In this document: positions 59,209 to 64,000 of the stretch, in pieces
Layout: each line of letters opens with the position of its first letter
Position numbering within the stretch: position 1 is the first letter of the stretch
Assembly (NCBI GenBank): GCA_964490975.1
Contig: CAZBEQ010000006.1
Location: 33,286-97,285 of the forward strand
Source of the DNA: DTU013 sp964490975
GTDB taxonomy: Bacteria; Bacillota; Clostridia; Acetivibrionales; DTU013
Length of the DNA stretch: 64,000 nucleotides
Direction of reading: 5' to 3'
The notes under the pieces: model-generated
Told to the model about the DNA's origin: nothing
Databases searched by the model: none
The model's input: only the letters and a program-made list of their open reading frames with translations
Translations under genes and position numbers: made by a program

Positions 59209-59915
59209 CTATATCCCATTTAGGTTACCAATATCAGATTTTCTGTTTGGGAGCAATTTCCTCAGGAGAGTATGCATCTCATCAAACTTCTTTGTACGTA
59301 TATATATACGTTTTTTGAGACGAGCCGCGAGAATGTGGGTAAAATTTCTGCAAGTATCCTGGTTATACAACTGTATGGTGTTTAAATGCAATACTCTTAT
59401 GCCCATCCTGTGAAGAACGGCTGAACGCACGGCATCTTTTCCCAGTTCCGATGGGCTGTTTTGATAGGCGTAGCTCTCATATTCAACACCCAGTTTAGCA
59501 TACTGATAATATAGATCTACGAAACAACAGTCTTGTCCCAGGCGTATCTTCGCTTCACCTTTAAGCCTTATCTCATGATTGAAAACTGCCCCATTAAGGC
59601 CATAACCTCCCAGAGCATGAGGTAGTCCCAGGATCATATAGGCAAGTGATTCCATAATCGATGCGGATCCATTTTCCACATACTTCATAGCGCGTATAGC
59701 TTTACGATGCCATGGTGCCCCTTGGTCTTTGCCAAAAATTCAACAAGCTTTTGTTTTGTAGTGATGGCCGAAGAAGTAAGTCCCTGCTGATGCGAGCATA
59801 ACTGCAGACCCAGCAGAATAAGTCGGTGTATGCTCAATTTTCTCGCAGCGCCATATTCAAGTGCGGTTTTTATCCATAGTGCTTTAATTAAGAGCACGGT
59901 GCACATAAAATTCAC
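59209..59915 (-). pseudogene. Frameshifted PD-(D/E)XK (DUF559-like) nuclease-type gene
   Basis: Two minus-strand frames belong to one gene. The upstream part (to 59685) ends ...KTKGHHGIVKLYAL-stop; the downstream part continues from KAIRAMKYVENGSASIMESLAYMILG. Inserting one base at the AAA run near 59703 joins them as GHHGIVKAIRAMKYV. The 3' part has a Vsr/DUF559-like nuclease pattern: FVDLYY, VEYES, then conserved Asp/Arg helices and GIRVLHL. Similar proteins are small nuclease-like or AbiEi-like proteins of unknown role (from memory). The N-terminus (MNFMCTVLLIKALWIK) also looks eroded, so genuine decay is more likely than a single sequencing error. Confidence 0.65.
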
Positions 59916-60057
59916 TTATGGGGAAATATTTGTGTGGAAATGGATGTTAGTATATGAAAACGTTACATAAGCTAGGATTTTCGAACATTATTTAGCCTCA
60001 CACTCGCAAGCTGGGTAATTTATGCCCCAAAACCTAAAATATTGTCCACTGTGCCTT

Positions 60058-60175
60058 TGCGGAACTGACCTGAAGTGAATACCGAGTTTGTCGGAATCGA
60101 TTGCGGAACTGACCTGAAGTGAATGCCGAGTTTGTCGGAATCGATTGCGGAACTGACCTGAAGTGATTGCCGAGC
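60058..60175. repeat. Tandem 44-bp repeats, two full copies and one partial
   Basis: Copies at 60058-60101 and 60102-60145 differ at one base (ACCGAG versus GCCGAG). A third starts at 60146, holds for about 21 bases and then diverges. The unit starts TGCGGAACTGACCTGAAGTG and contains a small CCGA-N5-TCGG hairpin. There are no spacers, so this is not a CRISPR array. It sits just upstream of the GH9 promoter. The rest of 59916-60057 holds no recognisable gene. Confidence 0.85.
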
Positions 60176-60202
60176 AAGCCATAGATAATTAGTCAAAAGC
60201 AA

Positions 60203-60231
60203 TTGAAAATATTTGCCATAGTCCATATAAT
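60203..60231 (+). promoter_or_regulatory. Promoter of the GH9 cellulase gene
   Basis: TTGAAA (60203-60208), a 17-base spacer and a perfect TATAAT (60226-60231). The leader of about 90 bases contains an inverted repeat (ATACAG...CCAT / ATGG CTGTAT, about 60271-60311) that could form a hairpin before the ribosome site. Confidence 0.75.
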
Positions 60232-60329
60232 TAATATGTAAAGGGTGTGAGAGCTTTTTACAATACCCGGATACAGCTCCATGGTTTTATACTATGGCTG
60301 TATATGCCGTATAAAATTGGAGGAGTATG

Positions 60330-62627
60330 ATGAAAAGGTTTTGGTCATTACTATTGGTTGTATGTTTCGTATTATCTATGACTGCCTGTGGCACCCCAAA
60401 TCAGGAAACGGTCAAGGATCAGCTTGAAGAGCAGCAGACCCAAGAACAGCCTGCTGAAACGGCTCAGCCCACCGAAGAGGTCAAGCCTGCAGAAGCGGAC
60501 CAACCAGCTGAAGAAGTACAGCTGACGGAAGAAGAACAAAAAGGCAACCTTATTCCTGGCGGCTATTTCAATATAGCAGACCCAAAATGGGGGCTCTACA
60601 AGGAATCCGGTGGAACGGGAGCCACTGCTTTAAAAGACGGACAGATGGAGGTACAGATTGAAAAGGTTGGTACTGTAAAACATGCTGTACAGGTATACTG
60701 CGATGGTTTTGAAGTACTTCAGAATGCAGTGTATAAAGTAACCTTTGACATGAAGTCCACTGTGGACAGGACCATGGACTGGCGTATCCAGATAAATGGC
60801 GGGGATTATCATGCGTATACGGGTCAGGAGGACCTTCCTGTTACAGCAGAGATGAAGCACTATGAATTTACTTTCACGATGGCGGAAGCAACCGACCCTG
60901 CACCCAGGTTCTGCTTCAATTTAGGCTTCCATGAGGCTGATGGTCAGCTTGCTGCACATACTGTTGTTATTGATAATGTGCAACTGATCGTGATGGATGC
61001 TTCCAAAGCAGTAGCTTCTGCCTCGGGAGATATAGGTCCGGCTATAAATATCAACCAGGTCGGATATAAAACCGGCGATACGAAGATAGCCATTTTCCGT
61101 GATAGCAGCAAGGACACTAATTTTGATGTAGTAGATGCAAAAACAGGCGATGTAGTATTCACAGGCGATATATCCGGTTCAGTGAAAACCGAAAGTGCCG
61201 GGGAAACAGTGGCATATGGTGATTTTACCGGTGTGACCAAGCCGGGTACATATAAGATAAAAGCTGCAAACAGCGGTGAGTCCTATGAGTTTGTCATTGC
61301 TGATGATGTTTATAAGGATATTTTTGCAGATACTATTAAAATGCTTTATATGCAGCGATGTGGCAGTAAATTGACAAAGGACAATGCAGGAGATTTTGCA
61401 CATGAAGCCTGCCATACGCAGAAAGCAACTATTTACGGCACGAAGAATAACAGAGATGTGTCAGGCGGCTGGCATGATGCGGGAGACTATGGACGTTACG
61501 TAGTTTCCGGGGCAAAAACGGTTGCCGACTTGCTGCTTGCCTATGAAGACTATGGAAAAACATTCAGTGATAACGTCGGTATCCCGGAAAGCGGTAACGG
61601 CATCCCTGATGTACTGGATGAGGCCAGGTATGAACTGGAGTGGATGTTCAAAATGCAGGATGAAAAATCCGGCGGTGTATATCACAAGGTAACAGGCCTC
61701 AATTTTGAGGGCATGGTAATGCCTGAAACGGTAACTGACCAACTGTATATCCTGCCTGTATCAAACTGTGCAACGGGGGACTTCGCAGCAGTTATGGCAA
61801 TGGCTGCAAGAGTCTACAAGAAGCATGATGCGGCTTTTGCCAACAAGTGCCTTGCCGCATCAAAAAGCGCGCTTTCATATATGGAGAAGAATGCTAACAA
61901 CAACGGCTTCAAGAATCCGGGCGATGTGCTTACAGGTGAATATCCCGATGCAAAGGATACCGATGAATATTTCTGGGCTTTGACCGAGCTGTATAAAACA
62001 ACCGGCGATGCTTCATATAGCAATAAATTGGGCTCGACCGATATAGCCTCACTTGACAGTGGTTTAGGCTGGCAGGCTGTGGATATTTACGGCTGCTACG
62101 CATATCTGACTGCAAAAAATCAGAATGCAGACCTGAAAAATAAGATCCAGGCGAAATTTGACGCCTATCTTGCTGCTACAGAGAATAATATAAAGAATGA
62201 CGGATATTTCTCCTCCATAGGCAAGGTATATCCATGGGGCAGCAATATGACACTGGCTAACAATGGTATGGTTCTGCTGATGGCAGGCAGGGTTTCTGAA
62301 AATAATAGCGACCTTGCAAAGAAACAACTGGATTACCTGCTGGGTGCCAACCCGACTTCATTCTGCTTCGTTACCGGCTATGGCACACTGACGCCGGACA
62401 ATACACACCACAGACCATCACAGGCGCTGAAAAAGACTTTGAAGGGTATGCTGGTAGGCGGCGCGAATTCAAATCTGGAAGATCCGTATGCCAAGAATGT
62501 GCTTGCTGACAAGCCCGCTGCAAAATGCTATGCGGACAATGCGCAGAGCTATTCCTGCAACGAGATAACGATTTACTGGAATTCACCTCTCATATATCTG
62601 TTGGCTGGTTTGCAGTCTGAGAAGTAA
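60330..62627 (+). CDS. GH9 endoglucanase, lipoprotein, with CBM4-like and Ig-like modules
   Basis: The start ATG 60330 is 6 bases after GGAGG; the ATG at 60327 is only 3 bases away. 765 residues. A signal peptide with lipobox SMTAC and a Glu/Gln/Pro-rich tether (about 25-70) is followed by a CBM4/9-like beta-sandwich (about 75-225) and a CelD-type N-terminal Ig domain starting INQVGYKTGD (about 235-320). The GH9 (alpha/alpha)6 barrel has SGGWHDAGDYGRYV (Asp383 and Asp386, nucleophile-water activating), HHRPS, and NEITIYWNSP with catalytic acid Glu745. It should cleave cellulose or other beta-1,4-glucans at the outer cell surface. The layout resembles CbhA/CelK-type cellulases but with no dockerin, so it is a membrane-tethered rather than a cellulosomal enzyme. 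Confidence 0.95.
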   Translation: MKRFWSLLLVVCFVLSMTACGTPNQETVKDQLEEQQTQEQPAETAQPTEEVKPAEADQPAEEVQLTEEEQKGNLIPGGYFNIADPKWGLYKESGGTGATALKDGQMEVQIEKVGTVKHAVQVYCDGFEVLQNAVYKVTFDMKSTVDRTMDWRIQINGGDYHAYTGQEDLPVTAEMKHYEFTFTMAEATDPAPRFCFNLGFHEADGQLAAHTVVIDNVQLIVMDASKAVASASGDIGPAININQVGYKTGDTKIAIFRDSSKDTNFDVVDAKTGDVVFTGDISGSVKTESAGETVAYGDFTGVTKPGTYKIKAANSGESYEFVIADDVYKDIFADTIKMLYMQRCGSKLTKDNAGDFAHEACHTQKATIYGTKNNRDVSGGWHDAGDYGRYVVSGAKTVADLLLAYEDYGKTFSDNVGIPESGNGIPDVLDEARYELEWMFKMQDEKSGGVYHKVTGLNFEGMVMPETVTDQLYILPVSNCATGDFAAVMAMAARVYKKHDAAFANKCLAASKSALSYMEKNANNNGFKNPGDVLTGEYPDAKDTDEYFWALTELYKTTGDASYSNKLGSTDIASLDSGLGWQAVDIYGCYAYLTAKNQNADLKNKIQAKFDAYLAATENNIKNDGYFSSIGKVYPWGSNMTLANNGMVLLMAGRVSENNSDLAKKQLDYLLGANPTSFCFVTGYGTLTPDNTHHRPSQALKKTLKGMLVGGANSNLEDPYAKNVLADKPAAKCYADNAQSYSCNEITIYWNSPLIYLLAGLQSEK

Positions 62628-62695
62628 ATGTGCTGTTAACTGGTCTGCAGGCCGATAAGCATTAAAATGTCTGCTAAACAATAAAAACATATAAC

Positions 62696-62735
62696 TAAAG
62701 GGCTGGATCCGAATTATTAAGGTTCCAGCCCTTTA
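62696..62735. terminator. Bidirectional terminator between GH9 and AICAR formyltransferase genes
   Basis: A 12-bp perfect stem (62696-62707 with 62724-62735), with two further inner GC pairs, is flanked by A/T-rich sequence on both sides, between convergent genes. Confidence 0.8.
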
Positions 62736-62772
62736 TTAATGCCTTTGATATTTTATTCTTATGCCTGAATTA

Positions 62773-63951
62773 TCAATGATGGAACAGCCTGATACCAGTA
62801 AAGGACATAACCATACCATACTTGTTGCAGCAGTCTATGACAAGGTCGTCCCTGACAGAGCCGCCGGGCTGTGCGATATACATGACTCCGCTCTTGTGTG
62901 CTCTCTCGATGTTGTCGGCGAACGGGAAGAAAGCATCCGAACCGAGCGTTACACCCTGCAGCTTATCCAGCCAGGCTCCTTTTGCCTCTTTGGTGAATAC
63001 TTCAGGCCTGACCTTAAAGCGTTTCTGCCATTCTCCATCTTTGAGCACATCTTCATATTCATCACCGATATAAACATCTATCGTATTGTCGCGGTCGGCT
63101 CTTCCGAGAGAATCAATGAATTTCAGTCCAAGAACCTGTGGCGACTGACGGATAAACCAGTTGTCTGCTTTGCTGCCTGCCAGCCTTGTGCAGTGTACCC
63201 TGGATTGCTGACCTGCGCCTATACCGATTGCCTGTCCGTCCTTTACATAGCAGACTGAATTTGACTGAGTGTATTTGAGAGTAATTAGTGCAATTTTCAT
63301 ATCTGTCAGTGCACTGTCGGGTATATTTTTATTATCTGTCACAATATTGGAAAGAAGCCCGTTATTTATATCAAGCTCGTTACGCCCCTGTTCAAAGGTG
63401 ATACCATAAACCTGTTTTCTTTCGATAGGGTCGGGAGTATAATCTGTATCGATACGGATCACATTGTAATTACCGCCCTTCTTTGACTTCAGGATATTGA
63501 GGGCTTCCTCGGTGTAGCCCGGAGCAATTATACCGTCGGAAACCTCTCTTTTTATCAGATTTGCAGTATCCTTATCACATTCATCTGACAAAGCAATAAA
63601 ATCACCAAAGGAAGACATCCTGTCAGCTCCTCTGGCTCTTGCGTATGCACATGCCAGCGGTGACAATTCTCCAAGATCATCTACCCAGTAAATTTTAGCA
63701 AGGGTATCGGTCAGCGGGAGACCTACGGCGGTACCGGCCGGAGAAACGTGCTTGAAGGATGTGGCAGCCGGAAGACCTGTGGCGGCCTTTAGCTCCTTTA
63801 CTAGCTGCCAGCCATTGAAGGCATCGAGGAAATTGATATAACCGGGTTTACCGTTAAGTACTGTAACAGGCAGCTCTTTGCCATCGCTCATATAGATCCT
63901 TGACGGCCTCTGGTTAGGATTGCAGCCATACTTTAATTCAATTTCTTTCAT
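62773..63951 (-). CDS. Stand-alone AICAR formyltransferase (PurH C-terminal domain homologue)
   Basis: 392 residues from the ATG at 63951, with GGAG 7 bases upstream on the minus strand; the in-frame ATG at 63963 lacks a separate ribosome site. It transfers the formyl group from 10-formyl-THF to AICAR in purine synthesis. It matches only the transformylase half of bifunctional PurH: LKYGCNPNQ at the start, SFKHVSPAG with catalytic Lys67/His68, KYTQSNSVCYVKDGQAIGIGAGQQSRV-type core (near residues 225-250) and SDAFFPFADNIE. The N-terminal IMP cyclohydrolase domain (MGS fold) is absent. Such single-domain forms exist in some Clostridia; IMP closure must then be supplied by another gene. Cytoplasmic. 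Confidence 0.93.
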   Translation of the reverse strand: MKEIELKYGCNPNQRPSRIYMSDGKELPVTVLNGKPGYINFLDAFNGWQLVKELKAATGLPAATSFKHVSPAGTAVGLPLTDTLAKIYWVDDLGELSPLACAYARARGADRMSSFGDFIALSDECDKDTANLIKREVSDGIIAPGYTEEALNILKSKKGGNYNVIRIDTDYTPDPIERKQVYGITFEQGRNELDINNGLLSNIVTDNKNIPDSALTDMKIALITLKYTQSNSVCYVKDGQAIGIGAGQQSRVHCTRLAGSKADNWFIRQSPQVLGLKFIDSLGRADRDNTIDVYIGDEYEDVLKDGEWQKRFKVRPEVFTKEAKGAWLDKLQGVTLGSDAFFPFADNIERAHKSGVMYIAQPGGSVRDDLVIDCCNKYGMVMSFTGIRLFHH

Positions 63952-64000
63952 AATAATCTCCATTCCGCCGCAGTCGCTGGCGGCACAAATAGTAATGAAA

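Noticed and set aside
60058..60175. Possible CRISPR array
   Set aside because: The 44-bp units are directly adjacent with no spacers, there are fewer than three full copies and no cas genes are in the window.
62761..63258. A plus-strand open frame of 165 codons opposite the AICAR formyltransferase gene
   Set aside because: It is the antisense shadow of a well-supported enzyme gene and has no domain of its own.
63965..63983. CCGCC-N9-GGCGG hairpin before the AICAR formyltransferase start
   Set aside because: Only a 5-bp stem at the very edge of the window; no riboswitch features can be supported from what is visible.

Overview
The window looks like a chromosomal segment of an anaerobic, plant-polysaccharide-degrading Clostridia (Firmicutes), probably from the Ruminiclostridium/Acetivibrio/Lachnoclostridium neighbourhood. 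The evidence is strong AGGAGG-type ribosome sites, a T-box leader, a YesM/YesN-type two-component system with an Lpl-type sugar ABC importer, an S-layer-homology (SLH) anchored surface protein, and GH9, GH31 and GH36 glycosidases. The genus assignment is inference; no rRNA or other marker gene is present.

Layout. (1) 1-7437: a compact same-strand unit of four genes. They encode a signalling-type protein truncated by the window edge (metallo-beta-lactamase/ODP tail, degenerate GGDEF, receiver with Glu in place of the phospho-Asp), a membrane family-2 glycosyltransferase with a large HEAT-repeat N-terminus, a membrane-anchored TIM-barrel glycosidase-like protein, and an APH/CotS-like kinase. 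This reads as a surface or exported polysaccharide cassette. (2) 7546-16533: a sugar-uptake operon with a YesM-like histidine kinase, YesN-like response regulator, two tandem paralogous solute-binding lipoproteins and two permeases; no ATPase gene is present, as is usual for this family. It ends in a perfect 31-bp inverted repeat. (3) 16627-21005: divergent GH36 alpha-galactosidase and GH31 alpha-xylosidase/glucosidase genes, which probably process the imported oligosaccharides. (4) 21154-25262: a Trp-specific T-box and orphan trpB, then a serine beta-lactamase-fold hydrolase and a membrane alpha/beta hydrolase. (5) 25322-27316: a 510-residue HTH protein divergent from a short interrupted gene, with paired TGTCA/TGACA palindromes between them.

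(6) 27407-59098: one uninterrupted gene of about 31.7 kb encoding about 10,563 residues (roughly 1.1 MDa), half the window. It has a signal peptide, PPC-like and chitobiase-C-like modules, a long run of Ig-like/TIG modules, alternating FN3 and Ig-like modules, and two colinear copies of a ten-module block (PKD, four CARDB, and so on). A roughly 700-residue helical insert, 17 helical repeats of two types, a FIVAR-like module, a Pro-rich linker and three SLH domains complete it. It is the outstanding object here: a giant, probably S-layer-anchored filamentous surface protein of unknown ligand.

(7) 59109-64000: a strong terminator, a frameshifted nuclease-like pseudogene, 44-bp tandem repeats, a lipoprotein GH9 cellulase without a dockerin, and a convergent stand-alone AICAR formyltransferase gene.

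Together the region suggests a cell-surface-centred plant-glycan lifestyle: extracellular attack by GH9, oligosaccharide uptake under two-component control, cytoplasmic alpha-glycosidases, a surface-polysaccharide cassette and a giant surface protein. Promoter and operator calls come from reading the sequence by eye; domain names come from recognised motifs and no profile search was run.
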